Notes: a model not told the origin generated them from the letters alone. DNA of 64,000 nt from Arthrobacter sp. MN05-02 (GCA_004001285.1 AP018697.1:1364001-1428000); one strand, 5' to 3'; shown: positions 1 to 13,080, numbered from the stretch's first letter. Program-made: numbers and translations.

Positions 1-1450
<1,450 letters not shown>

Positions 1451-1821
1451 CACACCCACCCCCACCACCAGGGCGGCGACACCACGGGGATCCCGGGCAA
1501 CCAGGACCCCCCGACAACGCTCCGGTCGTGACACACGGGGAAGGTGAAGATCAAACATGCTACGCGTCCACTATGCGGTTCCCAACCAACAACAGGAACC
1601 ACCACAACCACCAGGAGCACCCCCAGGGCGCCCCCGGTGGGACACCCGGGAAACCACTATCCGTGGATAACCCGGGCACACACCCGAACACTCGGGACAT
1701 AACTGAAGATCGGGCTGAACAGAGCCCATACATCCAGCACGAACGATGTAACCACAAGACTTACCACCACCGAACCCCCCACCCACCAGCGGGGGGCGCC
1801 CGGTCGGAACGGTAACAAGGG
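1451..1821 (+). other. 23S-5S internal transcribed spacer
   Basis: About 370 bases between the two rRNAs with no gene and no tRNA. The plus strand is strikingly rich in C and A and poor in T, with many CCA/ACC steps, so the transcript would be largely unpaired apart from a few G/C hairpins, for example six C at 1775-1780 against six G at 1791-1796. It presumably contains the processing sites that release 23S and 5S. Open frames here have no support. Confidence 0.8.
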
Positions 1822-1939
1822 TTACGGCGGTCATAGCGTGGGGGAAACGCCCGGTCCCATTCCGAACCCGGAAGCTAAGACCCACAGCGCCGATGGTACT
1901 GCACCCGAGAGAGTGTGGGAGAGTAGGACACCGCCGGAC
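1822..1939 (+). rRNA. rrf: 5S ribosomal RNA
   Basis: Typical 5S sequence: it opens with TTACGGCGGTCATAGCG, contains the conserved CCCATTCCGAACCCGGAAG and closes with a strand complementary to the start (CACCGCCGGA), forming helix I. The length of about 118 nt fits the family. It is the last gene of the rRNA operon and a terminator follows at once. Confidence 0.95.
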
Positions 1940-1951
1940 AACACCTCAACA

Positions 1952-1984
1952 GGAAGGCCCCCACCACCAGGTGCGGGGCCTTCC
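1952..1984 (+). terminator. rRNA operon terminator
   Basis: A ten-base stem (GGAAGGCCCC at 1952-1961 pairing with GGGGCCTTCC at 1975-1984) with a 13-base loop lies 12 bases after 5S. No long T run follows, as is common in high-GC genomes. The next 170 bases hold no gene until the TPR gene at 2157. Confidence 0.75.
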
Positions 1985-2156
1985 CCACTTAACCCACCCA
2001 CCCCACCAGCGAGGACCTCGGGTTCCATCGGTCTCCCGGAACTGCGCGATGAAGTCGTCGACGGTCCTTCGTGGTTCCATAGATGGGTAGGACCCACAGC
2101 GAAATAGAGACCCGCCGGCAGATCGTGCCGACACCTGATGAGAGGACCCCGCTGCC

Positions 2157-4352
2157 ATGGCTGACCAGGAGCACAACGCCGGACGAGACGGGCATCCCCG
2201 CCGATCGGAGGGCGGGGTCGGCCCTACCGGCGGCGGGTCGGGGCAGTCCGGACGTCGTCACTCCTGGGGATCGAAATCCGGCAGCCAGGGCGGACGGCCC
2301 GCGTCGCGCAGCGGGAACGACGACCGATTCCCGGATCGCGGGGCACCTTCCGGAGACCGGTCCGACCGGAGGGATCGGACCGGCGGTGGTCCCGCCGGGG
2401 AGCGGGGTATCGCCAACGAGGAGCGCCGCGGTCCCCGCACCGAAGGCGGCTTCCGCGGCTCGAGCAGTGGCGGGCGTCCAGCCGCCGGCCGGCCGGCCTG
2501 GAAGGGTCAGTCCGGGTCCCGCGGAGCGGATCGCTCCGGCGGGCGGTACACCCGGAAGGGGCAGAACGAGCAGCGTGACCGGTCGGGCCCCGCGCGTGAC
2601 GGCCGCCCGGGACAGGAGCGCGACCGCGCGATCGGCCAGCGGCGCGATGAGCCCCGTGGTCCACGCGCCGAGGGCGGCTATCGAGGCTCGAACTCCGCCG
2701 AGCGCACCGATCGGGCTCCCGGCGGCGGCAGGGAAGCGCAGCTGCGTGGGTCCGCCTCCCGAGGCGGGTCGGCGTCGGGATCGGCTGCGGACAAGCAGTC
2801 GCGTTTCTCCGGACGTGGCGGAGAGAGTCCCTGGCAGTCCCGTTCAGGCGCCACAGGCGGACGGTCGGGCGACGAGCGGCGTCCGACCGAGCGCAGTGGT
2901 TCGTCCCGCCGTCCTGCGGATCGTCCGGATCGGGGCGCCGGCGGCGAGCGTCGCACCGATGATCGACGCCAGGGGAGCCGGCCGGAGGAGAATGCCGCGG
3001 GCCCACGGACGCACAACGCCCGTGACCTCCGCAGTGCCAACCGGCCGGATCGCGAGCGTTCACCGGAGATCGACGAGGACGTCACGGGAGACGAGCTCGA
3101 TCGGGTGACGCGCGCCCAGGTCCGCAACCTCGAGGAGCGCAGCGCCCTGTGGGTGGCGAAGCACCTGGTGATGGCGGGTCGCCTCATCGACCTCGACCCC
3201 GAACTGGCCTTCCAGCACGCCCTGGCAGCGAGCCGGCGTGGGGGACGATTGGCTGCAGTGCGCGAAGCCGTCGGTCTGACGGCATACGCCGCGGGCCACT
3301 ACGGCGAGGCTCTGCGGGAATTCCGTACCTTCAGGAGGATCAGCGGATCGAACGTCCACCTCCCGATCATGGCCGACTGCGAGCGTGGGCTCGGGCGTGC
3401 CGACAGGGCGCTCGATCTCGCGCGGAGCGAAGAAGCAGCATCGCTGGATACCGCGGGCAAGGTGGAGCTGGCCATGGTCGTCGCAGGTGCGCGGGCGGAC
3501 CTGGGTCAGTTGGATGCGGCCGTCGCCGCACTGGAGATCCCGCAGCTCGACCTCCACCGCGCCTTCTCCTTCAGTCCCCGGCTGTTCCGCGCCTACGCCG
3601 ATGCCCTCGATGCTGTCGGGCGGTCCGCTGAGTCGGGCACCTGGCGCCGCCAGGCGGGAGTAGCAGAGAAGGCCCTCGGGCTCGATGACGACCTCGAACC
3701 GGACATCATCGACCTCGGCGAGGATGACGACCCGGCCCCCGTACCCGTCCCCAAGGTTGCCGATGTGCTCGGAGGATCAGCCGGGACCGACCGAGGCGTC
3801 GCCACGTCCGGAGGCGACGGCGACGGCGGTGCGTCGGAGGACGTGGAGCCGCCCGTCGATCCGGTCGTCGATCCGGTCGTCGATGTCGAGGACGACACCG
3901 GTAGCGATCCCTCGATCGATGGGCTGGACCTCGACGGCGAGGGACCGGATGCCGGCAGCGCCGACGGGACGGCGTCCGCGCAGGCAACCGGACTCGAGGA
4001 CGCAGCGGAACCTGCTGCCGACCCGGCACCCTCAGAGGATCAGCCCGGTGGATCGGTTCCCGTCGATGCTGTTCCCGTCGGTGAGACCGCTGCTCCGGTG
4101 GAGCCGCTCCAGACGGAGATGCTCTTCAGCATGGACGATTCCGGCACCTCCGACATCCCCCCATCGGATCCGCATGACACCGGGAACCGCGGTGAGCCGT
4201 CGAACCCGGCCGTCGAGTTCTCGGAGGCGGGGTCGACGCCGTCGCCCTCGACCGAAGGGGCCGGAACGGAGCCGTCCGTCGACGACTCCGCGCCCAAGCG
4301 CAAGCGGGCGTCCAAGCCGAAGGCGACCCAGGAGGACGTCGTCGATGACTGA
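2157..4352 (+). CDS. TPR-like protein with disordered basic N-terminus and acidic C-terminus
   Basis: A 731-residue protein in three parts. Residues 1-300 are low complexity, rich in Arg, Gly, Ser and Asp with RGG/DRGG-like patches. Residues about 320-510 are helical and Ala/Leu/Arg-rich with TPR-like repeats (for example AAGHYGEALREFRTFRR). The rest is Asp/Glu/Pro-rich and ends in a short Lys/Arg tail. There is no signal peptide or membrane segment. It takes the place of the TPR gene Rv1691, upstream of the HAD phosphatase and tlyA in mycobacteria; its function there is unknown. The start is backed by GAGAGGA about ten bases upstream. The stop overlaps the next gene by 8 bases, so they are probably co-translated. 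The RG-rich tail suggests RNA binding or rRNA association, but that is inference. Confidence 0.85.
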   Translation: MADQEHNAGRDGHPRRSEGGVGPTGGGSGQSGRRHSWGSKSGSQGGRPASRSGNDDRFPDRGAPSGDRSDRRDRTGGGPAGERGIANEERRGPRTEGGFRGSSSGGRPAAGRPAWKGQSGSRGADRSGGRYTRKGQNEQRDRSGPARDGRPGQERDRAIGQRRDEPRGPRAEGGYRGSNSAERTDRAPGGGREAQLRGSASRGGSASGSAADKQSRFSGRGGESPWQSRSGATGGRSGDERRPTERSGSSRRPADRPDRGAGGERRTDDRRQGSRPEENAAGPRTHNARDLRSANRPDRERSPEIDEDVTGDELDRVTRAQVRNLEERSALWVAKHLVMAGRLIDLDPELAFQHALAASRRGGRLAAVREAVGLTAYAAGHYGEALREFRTFRRISGSNVHLPIMADCERGLGRADRALDLARSEEAASLDTAGKVELAMVVAGARADLGQLDAAVAALEIPQLDLHRAFSFSPRLFRAYADALDAVGRSAESGTWRRQAGVAEKALGLDDDLEPDIIDLGEDDDPAPVPVPKVADVLGGSAGTDRGVATSGGDGDGGASEDVEPPVDPVVDPVVDVEDDTGSDPSIDGLDLDGEGPDAGSADGTASAQATGLEDAAEPAADPAPSEDQPGGSVPVDAVPVGETAAPVEPLQTEMLFSMDDSGTSDIPPSDPHDTGNRGEPSNPAVEFSEAGSTPSPSTEGAGTEPSVDDSAPKRKRASKPKATQEDVVDD

Positions 4353-5334
4353 GCGCCTCATCGACGCCTACGACGGCGTGCTCGCGGACCTCGACGGGGT
4401 GGTGTACGCCGGCCCACGGGCGATCGACGGAGCGACCGAGGCCCTCGAACGGCTCGGCGGTGAAGGCAAGAGCCTGGCGTACGTGACGAACAATGCGTCG
4501 CGCTCGTCCGGACATGTAGCCGCCCACCTCCGGGAGCTGGGGGCGCCGGCCGTGGCGGAACAGGTCTTCGGCTCGGCGCTGGCCGGCGCCGAACTGCTCG
4601 CCGGAAAGGTGGCCGCCGGATCGACGGTGCTCGTCATCGGGAGCGAGACCCTCGCGGACGCCGTCCGGGAGCAGGGGCTCGTGGTCGTCGCGTCGGCGGA
4701 TGACCACCCGGATGCCGTCATCCAGGGATTCGCTCCCGCACTCGGCTGGAAGGACCTGGCGGAGGCGGCCTACGCGGTCGCCGCCGGAGCGGTCTGGGTG
4801 GCGACGAACACGGACCTGTCCATTCCCCAGGAGCGGGGGATAGCGCCGGGAAACGGCACGCTCGTCGCCGCCGTCGCCGCGGCCACGGGGAAGGTCCCCT
4901 TCGTCGCCGGGAAGCCCGAGGCTGCGCTCTTCCGGACAGCGGCACGGCACTCCGGCGTCGAGCGCGCACTCGTGGTGGGTGACCGCCTCGACACCGATAT
5001 CCTCGGCGGGAACCGCGCGGGCATGGCCACGGCCCTCGTCCTCACGGGTGTGGACACGGTGCGCACGGCACTGGCAGCGCGGGTCGAGGAACGCCCCGAC
5101 TATCTGATCGGCTCCCTCTCGGAGCTGTACGAGGAGTACCCACCGGTCACGACCGACGACGGCTCGTACCGCTGCCGCCGGGCGGCGGCGCGGGTCTCGG
5201 GGACCGAAGTGAGCATCAGCGCGGGCGAGGACGACCTCGATGGCTGGCGTGCCGCGTGCGCCGCGTGGTGGGCCGCCCACCCCGACACGACGCCGGACTC
5301 GGCACCGGACATCAGGTTCACGTCCGATGGGTGA
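4345..5334 (+). CDS. HAD-superfamily (class IIA, NagD-like) phosphatase
   Basis: A 329-residue HAD hydrolase. Motif I is LADLDGVVY (nucleophile Asp near residue 14), the class IIA cap follows, and motif IV is VVGDRLDTDILGG near residue 211. The VTNNAS segment fits the NagD/phosphoglycolate phosphatase group, so the likely substrate is a small phosphorylated metabolite such as 2-phosphoglycolate or glycerol phosphate. The corresponding mycobacterial gene, Rv1692, is a reported glycerol-3-phosphate phosphatase. The ATG at 4345 overlaps the end of the TPR gene; a longer upstream open frame is only a shadow. The gene overlaps the next one by 8 bases. Confidence 0.9.
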   Translation: MTERLIDAYDGVLADLDGVVYAGPRAIDGATEALERLGGEGKSLAYVTNNASRSSGHVAAHLRELGAPAVAEQVFGSALAGAELLAGKVAAGSTVLVIGSETLADAVREQGLVVVASADDHPDAVIQGFAPALGWKDLAEAAYAVAAGAVWVATNTDLSIPQERGIAPGNGTLVAAVAAATGKVPFVAGKPEAALFRTAARHSGVERALVVGDRLDTDILGGNRAGMATALVLTGVDTVRTALAARVEERPDYLIGSLSELYEEYPPVTTDDGSYRCRRAAARVSGTEVSISAGEDDLDGWRAACAAWWAAHPDTTPDSAPDIRFTSDG

Positions 5335-5590
5335 GGGCGCAGGAGTGGCACGCGATCCACTGCAGGAAGTGCGAGGGGTGCTCGACGACGGCGGTCGACA
5401 GGTGCTCGACGGCGCTGCGTCCTCGACCGGGGACAGCCAGGTCGACCAGATCGCGGCCGTCCTCCGGACGCTCCCGGATCTCCCCGTCGCCGAGCATGCC
5501 GAGGTGTTCCTCGAGGTCCATGCACGCCTGGCCGGCGCACTGAATCCTGAGCAGCAGCTCCGTCAGGCAGGAGCCCATGGCTCGCCTTGA
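5327..5590 (+). CDS. Small conserved hypothetical protein before tlyA
   Basis: An 87-residue acidic protein overlapping the HAD gene at its start and tlyA at its end, so it is translationally coupled on both sides. Its helical core (QVDQIAAVLRTLPDLPV, then AEHAEVFLEVHARL) is seen in the small proteins found at this place in other Actinobacteria (Rv1693 position). There are no catalytic motifs, membrane segments or cysteines. Function unknown; co-occurrence with TlyA suggests a helper role, which is only an inference. Confidence 0.8.
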   Translation: MGEGAGVARDPLQEVRGVLDDGGRQVLDGAASSTGDSQVDQIAAVLRTLPDLPVAEHAEVFLEVHARLAGALNPEQQLRQAGAHGSP

Positions 5591-6428
5591 CCAGGAACTC
5601 GTGGCTCGGGGGCTCGCGCGATCCCGCTCCCATGCAGCCCAGCTGATCGCCGCAGGGCGGGTGCTGAGGGAGGGCAGCGTGGCGCGGAAGCCCGCTGCCC
5701 CGATCCTGCCGACCGACGACCTCCGGGTCGAGGATCGCGGCGAGGAGTACGTGAGCCGCGCGGGCACCAAGCTCGACGGGGCCTTCCGCGCCTTCCCCGC
5801 CGTCGATCCGGCAGGGAAGCGATGCCTGGACGCGGGTGCTTCGACCGGTGGATTCACCGACGTCCTCCTCCGGCGCGGCGCACGGGAAGTCGCCGCCGTC
5901 GACGTCGGGCACGGCCAGCTCGTCCAGCAGTTGCGGGATGACCCGCGCGTGCTGGTGTTCGAGGGCATGAACGTCCGACACCTCGAACCGGCGCGAATCG
6001 GCGGCCAGGTCGACCTGACCGTCGCGGACCTGTCCTTCATCTCGCTTCGCCTGGTCCTGGGAGCCCTGGCCGGTGCCACGCAGGCCGGCGGCGAGCTGCT
6101 CCTGATGGTGAAGCCGCAGTTCGAGGTCGGCCGGGGGCGTCTCAACCGGCTCGGTGTCGTGACGTCGACGGACGCCCGGCGCAGCGCCGTGGCGGGAGTG
6201 GTGCGCAGCGCACTCGGGTACGGACTCGACATCGGAGGGCTCGCGCGGAGCGAACTGCCGGGTCAGGACGGCAACCTGGAGTACTTCGTGTGGATAAAGG
6301 TGCCCCGCGACGGATTGATGCCTAGGATCGAAGGGGAGCTGGACCGGTTGACGGACCATGCGCTCGACCAGAGCGCACTCTTCGCCAGCCCGGGACGCCC
6401 GACCGACCAGACGGAGCTTGATGAGTAG
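5577..6428 (+). CDS. tlyA: TlyA family 16S/23S rRNA 2'-O-methyltransferase
   Basis: A 283-residue protein with an N-terminal S4 RNA-binding domain (about 1-60, RLDQELVARGLARSRSHA) and an FtsJ-type methyltransferase domain. The SAM-binding loop is LDAGASTGGFTDVLL near residue 85. TlyA methylates cytidines in 16S and 23S rRNA in Actinobacteria, which gives sensitivity to capreomycin-type peptides; that is known of the family. It is coupled to nadK by an 8-base overlap. The length matches the family (about 270). Confidence 0.95.
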   Translation: MARLDQELVARGLARSRSHAAQLIAAGRVLREGSVARKPAAPILPTDDLRVEDRGEEYVSRAGTKLDGAFRAFPAVDPAGKRCLDAGASTGGFTDVLLRRGAREVAAVDVGHGQLVQQLRDDPRVLVFEGMNVRHLEPARIGGQVDLTVADLSFISLRLVLGALAGATQAGGELLLMVKPQFEVGRGRLNRLGVVTSTDARRSAVAGVVRSALGYGLDIGGLARSELPGQDGNLEYFVWIKVPRDGLMPRIEGELDRLTDHALDQSALFASPGRPTDQTELDE

Positions 6429-7347
6429 AAGAATCCTTGTGCTCGCGCACACCGGCCGCAGGAACGCCATGGTCGCGGCACAGGAAGCGTGCACGCGCCT
6501 CCACGAGCTGGGCCTCCAGCCTGTTCTGCGCCGCGAGGAGCTGGCCGACATCCAGGGCGAGTACGGGGCATTCGCCGCTCCCGCCGAGGTGCTGGGCGAC
6601 GGCGTCGACTTCGGCGACGTGGAACTGGTCATGGTGCTCGGTGGTGACGGCACCATCCTCCGGGCGGCCGAACTCGTCCGGGAGGCGGACATCCCCCTGC
6701 TCGGCGTCAATCTCGGGCACGTGGGGTTCCTGGCCGAGAGCGAACGGGCGGACCTCGAGGAGACCGTGCGGTGGGTCGCGGACCGCAGCTACACCGTGGA
6801 GGAGAGGACCACCATCGATGTCCTCGTGTGGCAGGGCGACACCCTGCTCGGGCGGAGCTGGGCGCTCAACGAGGCGGCCATCGAGAAGGCGAACCGTGAG
6901 CGGATGATCGAGGTCGTCATGGAGGTCGACGGCCGGCCCGTGAGCTCCTTCGGCTGTGACGGCGTCGTCCTGGCCACGCCCACCGGTTCCACCGCCTATG
7001 CCTTCTCCGCCAGCGGACCGATCGTGTGGCCGGAGGTCGAGGCGCTGTTGATGGTCCCCATCAGCGCCCACGCGCTGTTCGCGAAGCCGCTCGTCGTCGC
7101 GCCGACCTCGGTGCTCGCCGTCGAACTGCTGACCCGCACCGAGGCGTCGGGTGTCCTGTGGTGCGACGGACGCAGGAGCATCGACCTGCCGCCCGGCGCG
7201 CGTGTCGAGGTCCGTCGGTCGGAGCATCCCGTGCGGCTCGCCCGCACGCGTCAGACCCCGTTCTCGGAGCGCCTCGTCCGCAAGTTCGAGCTGCCCATCC
7301 AGGGGTGGCGGGGCCCCGTGAAGCATCAGGACGGACCAACGCGATGA
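6421..7347 (+). CDS. nadK: NAD kinase
   Basis: A 308-residue cytosolic enzyme that phosphorylates NAD to NADP using ATP or polyphosphate. The hallmark GGDGT is present (VLGGDGTILRAAEL near residue 76), followed by GVNLGHVGFL and the NE/D region (LNEAAIEKAN, near residue 149) and the glycine-rich TPTGSTAY loop. The start ATG overlaps the tlyA stop and the stop overlaps the recN start (ATGA), so tlyA-nadK-recN is one translational unit, as in other Actinobacteria. Confidence 0.96.
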   Translation: MSRRILVLAHTGRRNAMVAAQEACTRLHELGLQPVLRREELADIQGEYGAFAAPAEVLGDGVDFGDVELVMVLGGDGTILRAAELVREADIPLLGVNLGHVGFLAESERADLEETVRWVADRSYTVEERTTIDVLVWQGDTLLGRSWALNEAAIEKANRERMIEVVMEVDGRPVSSFGCDGVVLATPTGSTAYAFSASGPIVWPEVEALLMVPISAHALFAKPLVVAPTSVLAVELLTRTEASGVLWCDGRRSIDLPPGARVEVRRSEHPVRLARTRQTPFSERLVRKFELPIQGWRGPVKHQDGPTR

Positions 7348-9071
7348 TCGAGGAGATGCGCATCCGCGACCTCGGCGTCATCACCGACGCCACACTCAAC
7401 CTCGGACCGGGCCTGACGGTCGTGACCGGCGAGACCGGTGCGGGCAAGACCATGGTCATCACGGCCCTGGGGCTGCTCCGTGGCGCACGCTCGGACGCGG
7501 GTGCCGTGCGGCTCGGCGCCAGATCAGCGTCCGCCGAAGCCGTCCTCCGGCTCGATCCGGCCAGCCCGGCCGCCCTGCGGGCGGCCGAGGCGGGTGCTGC
7601 CCTGGAGGAGTACGAGGGCGTCGCGGAACTGATCCTCGCCCGCACCGTGACGAGCGAGGGGCGCAGCCGAGCCTACGTCGGCGGGCGGGCCGCGCCCGTC
7701 GGCGTGCTCGCCGAACTGGGGGACGAACTCGTCGTCGTGCACGGGCAGTCCGACCAGCTGCGGCTCAAGGGCGCCCCGGCGCAGCGGCAGGCGTTGGACA
7801 AGTTCGGCGGCAAGCCCGTCGAGGAGGCACTGCGGGACTACGCGGACGCCTTCCGCCGGTGGCGGGACGCCCTGGCGGAGCGTGACCGGCTGAGGAGCGA
7901 GGCGCGGGAGCGTCTGCGGGAGGCCGAGGGTCTGGAGGCGGCCCTGACCGAGATCGGCGACCTCGACCCCCAGCCGGGGGAGGACGCCGCCCTGAAGGCC
8001 GAATCGATGCGGCTGGGCAACCTGGAGGAACTGCGGACCGCAGCGCTCGTGGCCCACCAGGCGCTCGTCTCGGAGGACATCGGAGCCAGCGCGGACGCCG
8101 TGTCACTGGTGGACGAGGCCAAGCGCCAGCTCGAGGCGGTGGCCGAGCACGACGCCGACCTCGGGAAGCTCGCTGAGCGGCTCGCGGAGGTCGGTTACCT
8201 GCTGGCCGACATCTCGGCCGAACTGGCCGGATACGGGACAGCCCTCGACGGCGAGGGCGCCGGCAGGCTGGAGGAGGTCGAATCCCGCCGTGCGGCACTC
8301 TCCGTCCTCGTGCGCAAGTATGCTCCGACCATCGACGAGGTGCTGGCCTGGCAGGAGGACGCCGTCAAGCGCCTGCTCGAACTCAGTGGCGATTCCTCCC
8401 GCGTGGAGGAGCTCGACGACGTCATCGACGGCCTCGACCGGCAGGTGCACGAGCTCGCGGACGCGCTGTCGGCCCTGCGCCGTGCCGCTGCAGCGAGCCT
8501 GGCCGAGAAGGTCAGTGACGAACTCACCGCCCTCGCGATGCCGGACGCCCAGCTGCTGATCGAGGTCACGCCGGCAGAGGCACTGACCGTCCACGGAGCC
8601 GACGACATCGCCTTCCACCTGCAGCCGCATCCCGGGTCCGCGCCGCGCGCGCTCGGCAAGGGGGCATCCGGTGGTGAGCTCTCGCGGGTCATGCTCGCCA
8701 TCGAGGTGGTCCTCGCGGCGGTGGATCCCGTGCCGACCTTCGTGTTCGACGAGGTCGACGCCGGCGTGGGCGGCAAGGCCGCCGTCGAGATCGGCCGACG
8801 CCTCGCGATGCTGGCGGAGCACGTGCAGGTCATTGTAGTGACGCACCTTCCACAGGTCGCGGCCTTCGCGGCGCGGCACATCCGCGTCACGAAGAACGTG
8901 TCACGGGACGGGGACGGCGGAGGCGTCACCGCCAGCGACGTCGAGGTGCTGCCCGACGACGAGCGCGTGCGGGAGCTGGCGAGGATGCTCGCGGGCCAGG
9001 AGGACTCGGCGTCGGCACGCGCCCACGCCGAGGAGCTCCTCGCCGATGCCGCCCGCACCTCCGCTCGGTGA
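7344..9071 (+). CDS. recN: DNA repair protein RecN (SMC-like ATPase)
   Basis: A 575-residue SMC-family protein in double-strand break repair. The Walker A box is GETGAGKT near residue 31, with a long coiled-coil middle (about 150-370, many Glu/Arg/Leu) and a C-terminal signature and Walker B ([17 protein letters not shown] near 445, then [12 protein letters not shown]). The length is the usual one for RecN. It follows nadK with a 4-base overlap. Its last bases carry the probable -10 box for pyrG. In mycobacteria, steA and mctB lie between recN and pyrG; here they are absent. Confidence 0.96.
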   Translation: MIEEMRIRDLGVITDATLNLGPGLTVVTGETGAGKTMVITALGLLRGARSDAGAVRLGARSASAEAVLRLDPASPAALRAAEAGAALEEYEGVAELILARTVTSEGRSRAYVGGRAAPVGVLAELGDELVVVHGQSDQLRLKGAPAQRQALDKFGGKPVEEALRDYADAFRRWRDALAERDRLRSEARERLREAEGLEAALTEIGDLDPQPGEDAALKAESMRLGNLEELRTAALVAHQALVSEDIGASADAVSLVDEAKRQLEAVAEHDADLGKLAERLAEVGYLLADISAELAGYGTALDGEGAGRLEEVESRRAALSVLVRKYAPTIDEVLAWQEDAVKRLLELSGDSSRVEELDDVIDGLDRQVHELADALSALRRAAAASLAEKVSDELTALAMPDAQLLIEVTPAEALTVHGADDIAFHLQPHPGSAPRALGKGASGGELSRVMLAIEVVLAAVDPVPTFVFDEVDAGVGGKAAVEIGRRLAMLAEHVQVIVVTHLPQVAAFAARHIRVTKNVSRDGDGGGVTASDVEVLPDDERVRELARMLAGQEDSASARAHAEELLADAARTSAR

Positions 9072-9077
9072 TAGGCT
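9072..9077 (+). promoter_or_regulatory. Probable -10 box (TAGGCT) of pyrG
   Basis: TAGGCT lies 8 bases before the GTG at 9086 and no Shine-Dalgarno sequence is visible, so transcription may begin at or next to the start codon (leaderless). A -35 box is not clear because the upstream DNA is recN coding sequence. Confidence 0.45.
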
Positions 9078-9085
9078 TGAATTCC

Positions 9086-10768
<1,683 letters not shown>

Positions 10769-10770
10769 CG

Positions 10771-11457
10771 GTGCAGCCGGCCGGCAACGCCGACGCCACG
10801 TTCGGCGACGAGCAGAGCCCGCGCCGGCTCCTCGGGACCACCACGGTCTACGAGGGCCGGGTGTGGGACGTCGTCAGCGAGGAGTTCACCCTCACGGACG
10901 ACGGCGAGTCCATCACGCGCGACTTCATCCGGCACCCCGGGGCCGTCGCCGTGCTGGTGCTCGACGACGACGGGCAGGTGCTCCTCCTGCGCCAGTACCG
11001 GCACCCGGTGCGCATGGCGCTGTGGGAGATCCCCGCAGGCCTCCTCGACGAGGAGGGTGAGGAGTTCGTCGACGCCGCCGCGCGCGAGCTCGCCGAGGAG
11101 GCCGATCTCACGGCCCGGCAGTGGCACGTCCTCGTCGACCTCTTCCTCTCACCCGGGTCCTCCTCGGAGGCGCTGCGGGTCTACCTCGCGCGGGGTATCG
11201 GCGAGGTGCCCGAGGCGGACCGCCACACCCGTACCCACGAGGAGGCCGAGATCGAACTCCGGTGGGTGGACCTCGACGCCGCGGTGGATGCCGTGCTCGA
11301 AGGCAGGATCCACAGTCCGTCCGCCGCCGCTGCGATCCTCGCGGCCCGGGTGGCCCGGGAGAACGGCTTCGTGAACCTCCGGCCGGCCACCACGCCGTGG
11401 CCCGAGCATCCCAGCCGGCACTCCACCTGGCCGCACGGCGCCGTGCTCGAGGCCTGA
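10771..11457 (+). CDS. Nudix hydrolase, probable ADP-ribose pyrophosphatase
   Basis: A 228-residue Nudix protein. The Nudix box runs from about residue 90 ([18 protein letters not shown], then AEEADL), matching G-x5-E-x7-REUXEE. The preceding [15 protein letters not shown] is typical of ADP-ribose pyrophosphatases, so it probably clears ADP-ribose. It takes the place of Rv1700, between pyrG and xerD, which has that activity. The GTG start is 2 bases after the pyrG stop; a longer upstream frame overlaps pyrG and is not real. Confidence 0.92.
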   Translation: MQPAGNADATFGDEQSPRRLLGTTTVYEGRVWDVVSEEFTLTDDGESITRDFIRHPGAVAVLVLDDDGQVLLLRQYRHPVRMALWEIPAGLLDEEGEEFVDAAARELAEEADLTARQWHVLVDLFLSPGSSSEALRVYLARGIGEVPEADRHTRTHEEAEIELRWVDLDAAVDAVLEGRIHSPSAAAAILAARVARENGFVNLRPATTPWPEHPSRHSTWPHGAVLEA

Positions 11458-11462
11458 CGACG

Positions 11463-12482
11463 GTGCCGGACCCGACTGCAGGGACGACGGTGCCGGACCG
11501 CGCCGCCGCGCCGGTCCTCCCGGTTGCCGGGTCGACCGGCGCGGAGGCCGGACCACTGTCGGGCCTCGTCCGGGACTACCTGCAGCACATGTCCGTGGAG
11601 CGGGGGCTGTCGGCCAACACCCTCGCCGCCTATCGCCGCGACCTGCGGCGCTACGAGGCCTTCCTCGATGCGCGCGGCGTGGACGAGGCAGCCCGGATCA
11701 GCCGACACGACGTGTCGGCCTTCGCGCAGGCCGTCGTCTCGGGGGAGGACGGCCTGTCGGCCCTGAGCCCGCGCTCTGCCGCACGAACGATCGTCGCCGT
11801 CCGCGGGCTGCACCGCTTTTGGGCCCTGGAGGGGATCACGGAGGGCGACCCGGCCCGTGAGGTCCATCCGCCCATGACGGGCCGGCGCCTGCCGAAAGCC
11901 ATCCCCGTGGCCGACGTCGTACGCATCCTGGAGGCCGTCGACACCGGGACGCCGTCGGGCCGGCGCGACCGCGCCCTCCTCGAGTTCCTGTATTCCACCG
12001 GCGCGCGGATCAGTGAGGCGGTGGGCCTGGACGTCGACGACGTCTCCGTCGCGGACGTCGTCGACGGTCCCGCCGTCGTCCGGCTCACCGGGAAGGGCTC
12101 GAAGGAACGACTTGTGCCCGTGGGGTCCTACGCGGCCCGTGCGGTCGACACCTACCTCGTGCAGGGGCGCCCCGCCCTCGCCGCGAAGGGCAAGGGCAGC
12201 CCGGCGCTCTTCCTCAACACACGTGGCGGGCGCCTGAGCCGCCAGAGCGCGTGGAGCATCCTGAAGTCGGCGACGGAGCGGGCGGCGGTGCAGCGGGACG
12301 TCTCCCCGCATACGCTCAGGCACTCCTTCGCGACCCACCTGCTGGAGGGTGGTGCGGACGTGCGCGTGGTACAGGAACTGCTCGGGCATGCGTCCGTCAC
12401 GACCACCCAGGTCTACACGCTGGTCACCGCCGAGACACTGCGGGAAGTGTATGCCGCCGCGCACCCCCGGGCCCGCGCCTGA
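11463..12482 (+). CDS. xerD: Site-specific tyrosine recombinase XerD
   Basis: A 339-residue tyrosine recombinase that resolves chromosome dimers at dif with XerC. It has an N-terminal SAM-like DNA-binding domain ([20 protein letters not shown]) and a catalytic domain with the Arg in STGARISE, Lys in [19 protein letters not shown], the [11 protein letters not shown] block with the second His, and the nucleophile Tyr in that block. GTG at 11463 follows the Nudix gene by 5 bases; an in-frame GTG at 11490 is an alternative. Its synteny with pyrG supports XerD rather than a phage integrase. Confidence 0.94.
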   Translation: MPDPTAGTTVPDRAAAPVLPVAGSTGAEAGPLSGLVRDYLQHMSVERGLSANTLAAYRRDLRRYEAFLDARGVDEAARISRHDVSAFAQAVVSGEDGLSALSPRSAARTIVAVRGLHRFWALEGITEGDPAREVHPPMTGRRLPKAIPVADVVRILEAVDTGTPSGRRDRALLEFLYSTGARISEAVGLDVDDVSVADVVDGPAVVRLTGKGSKERLVPVGSYAARAVDTYLVQGRPALAAKGKGSPALFLNTRGGRLSRQSAWSILKSATERAAVQRDVSPHTLRHSFATHLLEGGADVRVVQELLGHASVTTTQVYTLVTAETLREVYAAAHPRARA

Positions 12483-12483
12483 C

Positions 12484-13026
12484 ATGGCAGCGGCGACGGT
12501 TGCACCCGGGGCCCCCGATCTCCCGGGCGAATGGCAGACCATCGACGGGATCACGTACCGCAACGTGGCCCTCTGCTTCCTCTTCCGAGTGCACGACGGC
12601 GTGCGGGAGGTCCTGCTCGGACTGAAGCGCACCGGTTTCGGGACGGGCCGGGTGGTGGCCCTGGGCGGGAAGATCGACGGGCAGGAATCCGCGGTCGAGG
12701 CCGCGGTCCGCGAGGTCGCCGAGGAGAGCGGCATACAGCTCTCGGCCGCCGGTGTCCGCAGCGCCGGACGGATCACCTGGTCGTTTCCGGCCCGGCCTGC
12801 CTGGAACATGGCCGCACACCTCTTCACGGCGGATGCCGGGAACGCCCTGCCGGTGGCCAGCGAGGAGATCGAGCCGCGCTGGTACGCCGTCGACGCACTG
12901 CCGTGGCACGGCATGTGGCAGGACGGCCCTCACTGGATCCCGGCGCTGCTCGACGGGCGTCCGGTCGACGCGCGCATCGTCATGGCACCGGACAACGAAG
13001 CGGTGGCCAGCGCCGTCTTGACGTGA
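12484..13026 (+). CDS. Nudix hydrolase, MutT/MTH1-like
   Basis: A 180-residue Nudix protein. The box is GGKIDGQESAVEAAVREV followed by AEESGI, with all Nudix residues in place. The flanking sequence (LGLKRTGFGTGRVVALGG) resembles the MTH1/MutT group, so it may hydrolyse oxidised purine nucleotides; that is an inference. ATG is one base after the xerD stop, so it is probably the last gene of the pyrG-Nudix-xerD run. A hairpin follows and the next gene is convergent. Confidence 0.88.
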   Translation: MAAATVAPGAPDLPGEWQTIDGITYRNVALCFLFRVHDGVREVLLGLKRTGFGTGRVVALGGKIDGQESAVEAAVREVAEESGIQLSAAGVRSAGRITWSFPARPAWNMAAHLFTADAGNALPVASEEIEPRWYAVDALPWHGMWQDGPHWIPALLDGRPVDARIVMAPDNEAVASAVLT

Positions 13027-13035
13027 TCGGGTGCG

Positions 13036-13063
13036 CCCCGGCGGCACGGAGGCGCCGCCGGGG
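13036..13063. terminator. Bidirectional hairpin between Nudix and prpC
   Basis: A ten-base perfect stem, CCCCGGCGGC (13036-13045) with GCCGCCGGGG (13054-13063), in the 54-base gap between two convergent genes. It has no T run, but the position suits a shared terminator. Confidence 0.65.
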
Positions 13064-13080
13064 TGCCGCCGCTCCGGTGG

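Noticed and set aside
11463..12482. Integrase of a mobile element
   Set aside because: The tyrosine recombinase matches XerD in sequence and gene order; no attachment sites or phage genes flank it.
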